Part shown: in pieces, positions 36,538-43,839 of the stretch
Position numbering within the stretch: the first letter of the stretch is position 1
How the letters are laid out: each line of letters opens with the position of its first letter
Source of the DNA: Planctomycetia bacterium
Lineage (GTDB): Bacteria; Planctomycetota; Planctomycetia; Pirellulales; UBA1268
Assembly: GCA_021414115.1 (NCBI GenBank)
Contig: JAIOPD010000097.1
Coordinates: 1-64,000, forward strand
Direction of reading: 5' to 3'
DNA: 64,000 nt
The notes under the pieces: model-generated
Databases searched by the model: none
Told to the model about the DNA's origin: nothing
The model's input: the letters and a program-made list of their open reading frames with translations, nothing else
Translations under genes and position numbers: made by a program

Positions 36538-37959
36538 ATGGTGAATCTCCATCTTCACAACGCGATTGCTCGCCGCGCCTTCCTGGGGAAGACCGCGCAG
36601 GGTGTCGGCGCCGCGGCGCTCGCGGCCCTTGCCGCCCCGCAGGCCGCCTCCGCCGCGCCGCTCCGCGGCGTGCTCGAGAAGCCGCCGCTGCCCCAGAAAG
36701 CGAAGCGGGTGATCTGGCTGACGATGGCCGGCGGCCCGTCGCACCTTGAGACGTTCGACCACAAGCCCAAGCTCGCCGAGATGCATGACCAGCCGATGCC
36801 GGAAAGCATGACCAAGGGGCAGCAGCTGGCGCAGCTGCAGGGGCAAAAGCTCGTCTGCTTCGGGCCGCAACATGGATTCAAGCCGATGGGCCCCAACGGC
36901 ACCCACATCTGCGAACTGTTTCCGCAGATCGGCTCGGTGCTTGGCGACATCTGCCTCATCCGCTCCATGACGACCGACGCGATCAACCATGACCCGGCCC
37001 ACATGTTCATGAACACAGGCTCGCAGATCGCGGGTCGGCCGAGCATGGGCTCATGGGTCACTTACGGCCTCGGCAGCGAGGCGGCCGACCTGCCGGGCTT
37101 CGTAGTGCTCACGTCGCTGGGCAAGGGAGGCCAAAACCAACCAATCGCCGCGCGGCAATGGTCGAGCGGGTTCCTGCCGAGCCGCTATCAAGGCGTGCAG
37201 CTGCGCGGCAAGGGCGACCCGGTTCTCTACCTCGGCAACCCAGCCGGCGTCACCCGTGACCGGCAGGGGCTCGACATCGCCGCCATCAACGCGCTCAACG
37301 CCCAACACGACGCGCTCACCGGCGACCCGGAGATCGCCACGCGAATCGCGCAATACGAGATGGCGTTTGCGATGCAGGCGAGCGTGCCGGAACTCATGTA
37401 CACGAAGAACGAGAGCGCGGCCACGCTTGAACTCTACGGCTGCCAGCCCGGCGACGGCTCGTTCGCTGCGAACTGCCTCCTCGCCCGCCGGCTCGCCGAG
37501 CGCGGCGTGCGGTTCATCCAGCTCTACCACAAGGACTGGGACCACCACGGCGGCGTCAAGGAGGGCATCGCCCTCAAGGCCGCCGAGATCGACCGGGCCT
37601 GCATGGCGCTGATCACCGATCTCAAGACTCGCGGCATGCTCGACAGCACGCTCATCGTATGGGCGGGGGAGTTTGGCCGCACGCCGATGTCGCAAGGAGG
37701 CAACGGCCGCGACCACCACAACAAGGCGATGACCGTCTGGCTCGCCGGCGGCGGCATCAAGGGGGGCGTCGTCCACGGATCGACCGACGACCTCGGCTAC
37801 GCGGCCGTGGACAAGGTCTGCACCGTGCACGATCTCCACGCCACCATGCTTAACCAACTCGGCATCCGCCACGACGCATTCAGCGTGAAATTCCAGGGAC
37901 TCGACGCGAAGCTCACAGGCGTCGAAGGCGCGCGCGTGATCAACGAGATACTTGGTTAG
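36538..37959 (+). CDS. DUF1501 family protein with Tat signal
   Basis: A 473-residue exported protein of the DUF1501 family (sulfatase/alkaline-phosphatase-like fold). A Tat-type signal is seen at the start (RRAFLGKTAQGVGAAALAAL). Family landmarks are WLTMAGGPSHLETFDHKP, ICLIRSMTTDAINHDPAH, VIWAGEFGRTP near 376 and NGRDHH near 388; the His and Asp residues fit a metal site. It follows the PSCyt gene by three bases, the classic pairing. The substrate is unknown; carbohydrate sulfates have been suggested for the family. Confidence 0.9.
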   Translation: MVNLHLHNAIARRAFLGKTAQGVGAAALAALAAPQAASAAPLRGVLEKPPLPQKAKRVIWLTMAGGPSHLETFDHKPKLAEMHDQPMPESMTKGQQLAQLQGQKLVCFGPQHGFKPMGPNGTHICELFPQIGSVLGDICLIRSMTTDAINHDPAHMFMNTGSQIAGRPSMGSWVTYGLGSEAADLPGFVVLTSLGKGGQNQPIAARQWSSGFLPSRYQGVQLRGKGDPVLYLGNPAGVTRDRQGLDIAAINALNAQHDALTGDPEIATRIAQYEMAFAMQASVPELMYTKNESAATLELYGCQPGDGSFAANCLLARRLAERGVRFIQLYHKDWDHHGGVKEGIALKAAEIDRACMALITDLKTRGMLDSTLIVWAGEFGRTPMSQGGNGRDHHNKAMTVWLAGGGIKGGVVHGSTDDLGYAAVDKVCTVHDLHATMLNQLGIRHDAFSVKFQGLDAKLTGVEGARVINEILG

Positions 37960-37982
37960 GCCGAGGTCGACGCTTTCACCTG

Positions 37983-38006
37983 CGGGTAATTCGCTTATTC
38001 CCGGTT
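37983..38006. repeat. Palindromic repeat, copy 2 (right half only)
   Basis: Twenty-four bases identical to 4861-4884. The partner left arm of the palindrome is missing here. It lies 23 bases after the DUF1501 stop. Confidence 0.55.
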
Positions 38007-38063
38007 GTCGATTCCCATCCCGGCGGAAGCCTTGGGCTTAGCAATTCCAATGGGCCTGGCCGA

Positions 38064-38985
38064 TCAGGGCTGGTCGATGATCACGAGTGTTGCGTCGTCA
38101 ACGACGATGCTGCCAGTCTCCAGGCCGGCGGCGGCCAGGAGCACCTGGAACTGCACGGTAACCGTGCCGGCAGGGGCCTTCGCGGCGAGGCGGCCTTCGA
38201 CGAACTCATCTATCGGCCCGGCATGCTTGAGAAAATGCCGCTCCGCCGACGCGAACGGCCGATCGGCCGCGTCGGTGAACGTGAACTTCACGAACGCTCG
38301 CTGAGGAACGGCAAGCGGGTCGTCGATCGATTGTGTCACCCGCATGGTCGCCATCATCGTCTTGCCCGCGATGTCACCGGTGTCGATCTGATGCCAGACG
38401 AGCGGCCAAAACGGATTGCCCTTCGCGTGAATCCTCGCGGCCTGCGAGCCGGTCGCCGCGGTGTGGCTGACGAGATCGACGTACCCGAAGGAACGGCGCC
38501 AGGGGCCGAAGGCAAAGTTTCGTTGGCCGGGGACTGTCGGCGGCCCATCGACTAGCGCCTGCGCATCATCCAGTTGCTCGAACGCCGCCGCCCGCAAGAC
38601 ATTTTCCCCGGCCGCCAAGGCCTCGTCGTCGAACGGAATAACGACGGCCGTCTCGGCATGGTCGTGCCAGAACCGAAGGTCGTCGGTGGCCTAGCCGTCA
38701 GGATCGATGGAAAGGGCTTGGCCCGCCGTCACCAACCGGGGTGCGTCGGCCGCATCCAGCCGCACCTTTCCCTCGAACACGCCGACGCGGGTGTGGACGC
38801 CCGCCTCCACGCTCACGGCAAACTCGGTTCCCAGGTCCGTGATGAGGCCCGTCGGCGTCTCGACCCGCAACTTTGTGCCGGGAGCCGGGTAGCGGATGGA
38901 GCCTGTCGAAAGCCCGATCGCGTCGCCGGAGATCGGTTCGAACACGGCTGGTCCTTCGATTACCGCCGTGCCGCCGGAGGAGCGA
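38064..38985 (-). pseudogene. FecR-domain protein remnant with in-frame TAG
   Basis: From about 38985 down, a FecR-type domain is readable (GTAVIEGPAVFEPIS, VETPTGLITDLGTEFAVSV, VGVFEGKVRLD), the pattern of planctomycete FecR proteins. A TAG codon at 38691-38693 interrupts it. The same frame then continues without another stop to 38064 with protein-like sequence (LRFWHDHAETAVVIPFDD, then a beta-rich domain of about 175 residues). The normal N-terminal part of a FecR protein, including its membrane segment, is absent. The 5' side runs straight into a RhuM fragment. Both the truncation and the stop indicate a dead gene. Confidence 0.65.
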
Positions 38986-39245
38986 TCGCGAAGTCCTTCG
39001 TCAGGTAGTCGCGGAGCGTGGCTGTAGCCCATTGACGGAACTGGGTGCCCCGGGGCCGAACGGTCGCGATAGCCGACGGCGATGACCACGTTGAGTGAGT
39101 CGTGGTCCACGATTCTTTCGATCGTCCGGGAGCACTCGGCCTGAACTATTCGGAATTTCCGAACAGTTGCCTCGGGCGGCAATTCGCCTTCGGAAAAGAT
39201 GTTTTGGATGTGCTCGTTAATCGTGGGCGGCCAGTTCTGGGCCAT
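38960..39245 (-). pseudogene. RhuM-family virulence protein remnant, frameshifted
   Basis: From 39245 the frame reads HIQNIFSEGELPPEATVRKF and LNVVIAVGYRDRS, which matches the RhuM family (NIFAEGEL..., IIAVGYR...). A one-base shift at a C run near 39053 moves the rest into another frame, where RGTQFRQWATATLRDYLTK is read up to a TAA at 38960. The helix-turn-helix N-terminus of RhuM (about the first 60 residues) is missing and so is the C-terminal half. It is fused end to end with the FecR remnant. Confidence 0.65.
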
Positions 39246-39324
39246 CTAAATTTTTGCCAAAAACACGGCATATCTAGTGATCCCTCCGAATGTTGTCGGC
39301 GGGTAGTCTCTTCAAGGAGTCTTC

Positions 39325-39786
39325 ATGAATAGCGTTCTTGAGCAGCAGGTCGATGCACTAGCGCGACTTGCTTCGACGATCCGAACCGGCCTCACGCAAG
39401 CGGAACTCGCGGTGCCACCGATCAACGAGTTGCTTGCCGAGTTGGCCGAGATGGGTGTCTGCAATTTTGAATACGAGGGGCCGGCGGTCTATTGCCGCCC
39501 GGCGGGCCGATCCAGCGACTACGACGAATCGTTCATCATCTACTCCGCCGCACTCACGCTGCCGGGCGGCATCGGGGCGGCCCTGTGGAGCTCGTGCGAA
39601 TACAGCGAACGCGCGGAGCGCTTCTACAGCGAGCCGATTGATCTCCGATCCCGATTCGTCGCCTTCGCCCAGTGCCCTGGGCCGGTCAAGGCACTCGTCG
39701 TGTCGCATACGGGAAAACTGCTGGACGGCCTCCTGCGTGATGTCCGGCTGATTGGTGGAGACGGCCTTGCCGCCTCGCAGTTCTGA
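39325..39786 (+). CDS. Hypothetical protein
   Basis: A 153-residue soluble protein with a good Shine-Dalgarno (AAGGAG, eight bases before the ATG). It contains LAELAEMGVCNFEYEGPAVY and RFYSEPIDLRSRFVAFAQC, reads as alternating strands and helices, and has no signal peptide. I do not recognise the family. It is the first gene of a run of small genes that leads to the integrase. Confidence 0.5.
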   Translation: MNSVLEQQVDALARLASTIRTGLTQAELAVPPINELLAELAEMGVCNFEYEGPAVYCRPAGRSSDYDESFIIYSAALTLPGGIGAALWSSCEYSERAERFYSEPIDLRSRFVAFAQCPGPVKALVVSHTGKLLDGLLRDVRLIGGDGLAASQF

Positions 39787-39919
39787 TCAATTCGCAGCCC
39801 GCATAACGCGGGCCTTCTGACGCCCCGGCACGTGGCCGGAGCGGTTTTTTCCTCCGTGCCGACGGCGACGCTCGCCATCGGCTGTCTTCCACGCCCGGAT
39901 TCTCCGGGAAGGAGTTTTC

Positions 39920-40180
39920 ATGTTCCGTGAAGATGCAGAGTTTCTTGAGACCGTGGCCCATGCCCTCGGCGAACGGGTGAGCCTCGTTCGCCAACGCGGC
40001 TTCAGCCTCGTTGGCTCCAACGGGGAACGAGCCTCCGATGGGCACGATGCCGGCGTCGATGAATCGGACCTGATCGACCTCGCGGCCAGCGGCTGGCTCG
40101 ACTGGGATGCCCGCGATGATGTCCGCCCCTATCGCCGGCACGCCGCCGGCCGGCGGCGGAAGCGGCTGAAGATCGCCTGA
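39920..40180 (+). CDS. Small hypothetical protein
   Basis: An 86-residue protein with an acidic middle (DAGVDESDLIDLAASGWLDW) and a basic tail (RRHAAGRRRKRLKIA). A clear AAGGAG lies eight bases before the ATG. Upstream (39799-39860) are two hairpin-forming segments, and a perfect 12-bp terminator stem follows the stop. This cassette-like layout is shared with neighbouring small genes. No family is recognised. Confidence 0.45.
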   Translation: MFREDAEFLETVAHALGERVSLVRQRGFSLVGSNGERASDGHDAGVDESDLIDLAASGWLDWDARDDVRPYRRHAAGRRRKRLKIA

Positions 40181-40196
40181 TCTTCCCGCGATGTGA

Positions 40197-40252
40197 GCCG
40201 ATGGCGTGATGCGAGGCGGAAGGCCGCCCAGCCACGCCATCGGCGTTTCTAT
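40197..40252 (+). terminator. Intrinsic terminator-like hairpin
   Basis: A perfect 12-bp stem (gccgatggcgtg / cacgccatcggc) with a 24-base apical part that contains a second small stem, followed by gtttctatt. It ends the transcript of the 86-residue gene and lies 20 bases before the next ATG. Confidence 0.5.
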
Positions 40253-40272
40253 TCCTTCAACGGAGCGACCAC

Positions 40273-40491
40273 ATGGCACCCGACAAGAGACAAAACGATG
40301 ACTCGTTTCCCGGTAGCATGGAGATGGCCGGCCCCGGCCCTGCCAGTATGGCGTATCGCGCTCAGACCGAGTTGGTGGAGACGCTGGCTCGACTGGTTCT
40401 GGATTCGGTGGCGAAGACCAAACACGGCGACCGACATGGCGAATCCAAATCCGAAACCCCACGTGCCAGATTGGGTAAAGGACGAACTTGA
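40273..40491 (+). CDS. Small hypothetical protein, overlaps next gene
   Basis: A 72-residue protein with a helix-like core (AYRAQTELVETLARLVLDSV) and a basic tail. It is preceded by GGAGCGACC and a hairpin, as in the other small genes here. Its last 56 bases overlap the start of the 214-residue gene in another frame. Either both are translated or this one is chance; the core sequence favours a real gene, with modest certainty. Confidence 0.4.
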   Translation: MAPDKRQNDDSFPGSMEMAGPGPASMAYRAQTELVETLARLVLDSVAKTKHGDRHGESKSETPRARLGKGRT

Positions 40492-41080
40492 GAAGGCCTA
40501 CCACCGCGTCCAAAACCTGACGGCGGCACAGCGGCTTTGGGACCGGGTCTTCACCGAGAAGGACCGCCGGAAGTGCGGCGGCACCCTCGCGAGAGCGTGG
40601 ACGCCAGAAACCGCACTGACGGTCGGCATGTATTGCACCGCTCGCGGGACCACCGCCGACCGGGCACTCGTGGAAGTCGCGCATGCCCTCGGCTTTCTCA
40701 ATGACCGGCTGCGGGCAGATTTGCTCGACGCCCTCCGGGAGGAACCTGCCGAGCGTGATCCCGAGAAGCCGCATTGGGACAGGCGGGCCGGTGAGTTGCG
40801 GTTCAGGGGCGCAGTGGTCCGCGAGGTGCCGAAGGTCGGCCGCTCGCACAACATCGTTCCGATTCTCGACGCATTCGAGGAGGACGGATGGCCTCCGGAA
40901 ATTGACGACCCGCTGACCAGCGGCGGTAGCGACGATCGCCGCCGCCGGGCCGTCGAGACTCTGAACAAGCAGATGCTCAAGCCGTGGATGTGGTTCCAGT
41001 GCAATGGTGACGGCACCGGCTTTCGCTGGCGAGCGAAGCCGCGGCCGGCCAAAAAAGCAGCCAAGCGAAAGCGGCGCTGA
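40436..41080 (+). CDS. Hypothetical protein of the integrase-proximal module
   Basis: A 214-residue protein with a Trp/Arg/Lys-rich composition, an Asp-rich turn (DDPLTSGGSDDRRRR) and a strongly basic tail (KPRPAKKAAKRKRR) that suggests nucleic-acid binding. The frame is open to 40193, but the upstream part codes for a Trp/Arg-rich shadow of the overlapping small gene, so I start at the ATG at 40436. No family is recognised. It lies in the gene run before the excisionase and integrase. Confidence 0.5.
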   Translation: MANPNPKPHVPDWVKDELEKAYHRVQNLTAAQRLWDRVFTEKDRRKCGGTLARAWTPETALTVGMYCTARGTTADRALVEVAHALGFLNDRLRADLLDALREEPAERDPEKPHWDRRAGELRFRGAVVREVPKVGRSHNIVPILDAFEEDGWPPEIDDPLTSGGSDDRRRRAVETLNKQMLKPWMWFQCNGDGTGFRWRAKPRPAKKAAKRKRR

Positions 41081-41257
41081 CCGCCGCGGCCCTCGCCGGC
41101 CATTTCGATGATCCGCTCGTGGTGAATCTGGCCACGACTACGTGAGCCCGTCGCACTCGCGGGGGGCCTTTTCTTTTCCCTTCGCGAGAGCTGCACCGTG
41201 GCGCCGTCCCGAGGACGGGCGCTCCGCGGATTCTTCCAGCAAAAGGAGTTTCAGAGT

Positions 41258-41605
41258 ATGGGCGGTGTTGATTCGATGCGAGTCGCGACGGATGCGATGG
41301 CGAATCACGGTCGAGCATGGAGGTTATTCATCATGGCAGCCAGTCGGAATCTGGGGTGCGTGAAGCTCTCGGCAGACGAGCTCGCAACCAACTTTGCGAG
41401 CGGCCCGTGGGCCGAGAAGTATCCGCCGATTCTCACGATCGCACAGGCGGCGGACATGCTGCAGGTGCCGGTCGGCACGCTTCGCTTCTGGCGAACCACC
41501 GGCCGGCTCAATGGCTGCAGCCGTCGCTACGGCCGCGTGCTCCGCTTCTACAGGGACCGCCTTATTCGGTGGTTTTTCGAGGGGGAGGGACGCCGTGGCG
41601 CATGA
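41258..41605 (+). CDS. Excisionase-like MerR/HTH_17 DNA-binding protein
   Basis: A 115-residue protein with a helix-turn-helix of the HTH_17/excisionase type: ILTIAQAADMLQVPVGTLRFWRTTGRL near residues 62-88. AAGGAG stands nine bases before the ATG at 41258. A shorter start at 41333 would still contain the domain. The gene overlaps the GTG start of the integrase by 11 bases, the usual pairing of Xis and Int. A hairpin with a T-rich tail lies upstream near 41145-41175. Confidence 0.7.
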   Translation: MGGVDSMRVATDAMANHGRAWRLFIMAASRNLGCVKLSADELATNFASGPWAEKYPPILTIAQAADMLQVPVGTLRFWRTTGRLNGCSRRYGRVLRFYRDRLIRWFFEGEGRRGA

Positions 41606-42824
41606 CCGACCTTCCCGCGGCCGGAAAGCCGGCCGTGAATACGAGCGGATCGGGGAGCGGGTTTCAATATTCCTGAACGGCCGCGTCTGGTACGCGAACT
41701 GGCAGGAGGGACCGAAGCAAAAGCGACAGACCCTCGGCACCCGCAACCACGATGTCGCGAGGCAAAAGGCCCGGGCCTGGAGGGCCAACTCTCCGGCGCG
41801 GTCCCGCGGCAGGCCGGCACGTTCGACATCGTCGGCGTCGTGCAGGCGTACCTCGACGTGCAGGAATCAAACGATCGAGCCGCCAAGACCATGATGAAGT
41901 ACCGGGATGTCCTCAATCGCTTTGCGGCCCACTGCCGCGACGCGGGCGTGCGGCTCATGCACGCGATCTCGGTACAGACCCTCGACGACTTCGCCGTGCG
42001 GCGGCGGCGGGATGGCATGGCCGCGAAGACCGTTTACACCGAGCTGACGATCGTCCGGCAGTGGCTCAACTTCGCCGTCACCCGCCGGATGCTCTCCATG
42101 AGCCCGGTCGCCGGCACGAAGCTCGTGAAGCCGAAGCGAGGCCCCCGTGACTATTGGCGGCAGGACGAGCTCGACGCGATCGTGGACGCCGCCAAGGGCC
42201 CCTATAAGGCCGCTTTCGTCCTGATGGCCGAGACCGGCATGCGGATCGGCGAGGTCGTCCACCTGACGCATAACGACCTGATATTGGATGGACCGACCCC
42301 CGTAGCCCACATCCGGGCGAAGGAGGTCGTGCCCGGGGCGAAGCCGTGGCGGCCGAAGAACGGCGAGGAGCGGGTCGTGCCGCTCTCGCCACGTGCCGTC
42401 GCCATGCTGCGAGACCTGCCACGCCGCCGCCGCTGGGTGATCGACCGGATGAACGGAACGACCGCCACCGCGACCCAGCCGACGAATGACCGCCACATCA
42501 TCGCCTACCTCAAGACCGTGCTCGCGAAGCTCGGACTCGAGGGCACGAACCACAAGTTCCGGCACTCCTTCTGCACGATCGCCGTACTCGCCGGGGTGGA
42601 CTTCTTCACCCTCCGTCGCTGGGTCGGCCATATCGATGAGGAGGCGCTGAAGATCTACGTCCACATCGCCGACGAGCAGGCCCAGCTTTCCATGCGGCAA
42701 CTCACCGAACGCCGCGAGGTCGACCGGATCCTTGCCGCCTGCAAGGGGCCGGGGAAGGCTGGCCGAGTCGGCGGCGACGTGGGAGCTGATGCCAGTGCCA
42801 AACCCGCACGGGGGCGGCAGGGCA

Positions 42825-42844
42825 TCAGCAAAGTTTCAGCAAAG
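42825..42844 (+). repeat. Double CAGCAAAG direct repeat, right copy 1
   Basis: Same 19-base unit as at 1325-1346 (cagcaaagtttcagcaaag). It lies in the 3' end of the integrase gene, where it codes for SKVSAK. Confidence 0.5.
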
Positions 42845-42877
42845 CCGTCCCGCGGTGGTCGCGGGGCGGGTGGTGGT

Positions 42878-42899
42878 TCAGCAAAGTTTCAGCAAAGTC
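42878..42899 (+). repeat. Double CAGCAAAG direct repeat, right copy 2
   Basis: Third copy of the unit, 73 bases from the right attachment core at 42972. It shares four more flanking bases with the left copy (tc at each end). Confidence 0.5.
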
Positions 42900-42971
42900 A
42901 TGGAGGTCAACAATGACTCGCTATGCAATGAGCCTTGGAAACAAGGCGTGTTCGATTCGACGTTCTTCACC

Positions 42972-42991
42972 AAACGGAGAGGGCGGGATTC
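42972..42991. repeat. Right attachment-site copy of the tRNA-Ser 3' end
   Basis: Twenty bases identical to the tRNA-Ser end; with three more on the left, 23 bases match 43744-43766 exactly. The right flank (42992-43036) matches the flank of the copy at 1176, so this site looks like the left boundary of a second, smaller insertion as well as the right boundary of the large one. Confidence 0.65.
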
Positions 42992-43066
42992 TCTCGGGCC
43001 TCTTCGCCACAGGTTCGGATTTTCTGCGATTCGACCCAGGCGAAATGGTACGGCGGAATCTGACGA

Positions 43067-43094
43067 TTGCCGCAAAAATGCACGGGCGTATACT
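43067..43094 (+). promoter_or_regulatory. Sigma-70-like promoter of the PIN module
   Basis: TTGCCG (43067-43072), a 16-base spacer and TATACT (43089-43094) match the sigma-70 consensus at 4 of 6 and 5 of 6 positions. A start near 43101 would leave a short leader before the ATGs at 43113 and 43167. Confidence 0.45.
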
Positions 43095-43112
43095 CTTGCT
43101 ACAGGCGCGTGC

Positions 43113-43238
43113 ATGAGTGCCAGAAAGCTGCACACCTCGCCGAACCTGCCTCAACGGGCCGTACGCATGACAACAGTTCAACTCTCGCTTCCTGATGACC
43201 TCGCTCGCCAAGCGACGGAGGCACGCCGCGTGGGCTAA
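43113..43238 (+). CDS. Truncated antitoxin of the PIN module
   Basis: The recognisable part starts at the ATG at 43167 and reads MTTVQLSLPDDLARQATEARRVG, 23 residues, then stops. This is the opening strand and helix of a ribbon-helix-helix/Phd-like antitoxin, which would normally be 60-80 residues. A longer start at 43113 adds 18 basic residues. The toxin-binding C-terminus is missing. The stop overlaps the toxin start by one base. Confidence 0.5.
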   Translation: MSARKLHTSPNLPQRAVRMTTVQLSLPDDLARQATEARRVG

Positions 43239-43684
43239 TGCCTACCACTGCGGCCCGGCCGCTGATCGCAGTGCTCGATACCAATGTCGTGATCGCAGGG
43301 CTCTTGTGGGATGGCCCTCCCTATTCGCTGTTGACGCGAGCTACCAAGCGGCAAAACATCGTTCTTGCGACGAGCGTGATACTGTTGGCCGAACTCAGCG
43401 ATACTCTCGCACTGCCGAAGTTTCGGAAACGGATAGCCGGTGCCGCAACGTCCGTCGACGAGTTGGTGGCACATTATCGTGCTCTGACGGCACTGGTGAA
43501 CCCTCGCGACGTGCCGCGTCTCGTCACTGATGACGTCGATGACGACCACGTGATTGCCGCAGCCGTGGCAGCTCGCGCGACCCACATTGTGACCGGGGAC
43601 CGCGCCCACCTGCTGCCCATTGGCACACACGGCGACATTGCGATCGTTTCGCCGCGGCAGTGCCTTGACTTACTCGGGGACTGA
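43238..43684 (+). CDS. PIN-domain toxin
   Basis: A 148-residue PIN-domain ribonuclease-type toxin. The acidic site is visible as VLDTNVVIAGLLWDG (Asp14), the LAELSDTL glutamate near 53, DDDHVIAAAV (about 106-108) and VTGDRAHLL (about 121). These match toxins of the PilT/VapC-like group that cut RNA. The partner just upstream is truncated, so either the short peptide suffices or the toxin is inactive or weakly expressed. It lies between the two right-hand tRNA-end repeats. Confidence 0.8.
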   Translation: MPTTAARPLIAVLDTNVVIAGLLWDGPPYSLLTRATKRQNIVLATSVILLAELSDTLALPKFRKRIAGAATSVDELVAHYRALTALVNPRDVPRLVTDDVDDDHVIAAAVAARATHIVTGDRAHLLPIGTHGDIAIVSPRQCLDLLGD

Positions 43685-43749
43685 ACGGCCGCTTGGCACC
43701 ACCGGCAACGCAAATGGAGGCCGATTCAACTCAACGGTATCCAACCAAA

Positions 43750-43839
43750 CGGAGAGGGCGGGATTCGAACCCGCGGTCCAGCTTTTGACCGGACACGTCT
43801 TTAGCAAAGACGCGCATTCGACCACTCTGCCACCTCTCC
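43750..43839 (-). tRNA. tRNA-Ser (GCT)
   Basis: A complete class II tRNA. The acceptor GGAGAGG pairs with CCTCTCC (43751-43757 and 43833-43839) and the discriminator G is at 43750. The anticodon arm is CGTCT-TTGCTAA-AGACG with anticodon GCT, the long variable arm is typical of serine tRNAs, and the T arm is GCGGG-TTCGAAT-CCCGC. CCA is not encoded. Its 3' end is the core repeated at 1176 and 42972, so it is the integration target of the island to its left. Confidence 0.97.

Larger units (their letters stand above)
41595..42916 (+). pseudogene. Tyrosine integrase, frameshifted near 41775
   Basis: The GTG at 41595 opens an N-terminal arm-binding segment (YERIGERVSIFLNGRVWYANW...). Near 41775 the protein-like sequence moves to the -1 frame, where EGQLSGAVPRQAGTFDIVG leads into the core-binding domain and a complete catalytic domain ending at 42916. 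Using the GTG at 41840 as residue 1, the catalytic residues are Arg135 (TGMRIGE), Lys173, His238 and Arg241 (HKFR), His264 (WVGH) and Tyr273 (KIYVH). A one-base deletion explains the break. The last 35 residues are encoded by the arm-type repeats. The catalytic half could be made alone but would lack arm binding. Confidence 0.75.
1176..42991. mobile_element. Candidate 41.8-kb integrative element at tRNA-Ser(GCT)
   Basis: The element is bounded by direct 20-base copies of the tRNA-Ser 3' end (aaacggagagggcgggattc). A tyrosine integrase and an excisionase-like gene lie immediately inside the right copy, which is the usual arrangement for tRNA-targeting elements. The double repeat cagcaaagtttcagcaaag lies inside both ends. 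Cargo includes a serine recombinase, toxin-antitoxin genes and polysaccharide-use genes. The alternative is that the two repeats mark independent small insertions with ordinary chromosomal genes trapped between them. The integrase reading frame is broken, so the element is probably immobile now. Confidence 0.45.
42972..43766. mobile_element. Small element remnant between tRNA-end repeats, with PIN module
   Basis: About 0.8 kb between two direct copies of the tRNA-Ser 3' end. It contains a promoter, a cut-down antitoxin and a PIN toxin and no recombinase. It is best explained as what remains of an earlier insertion after deletion. Confidence 0.4.
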
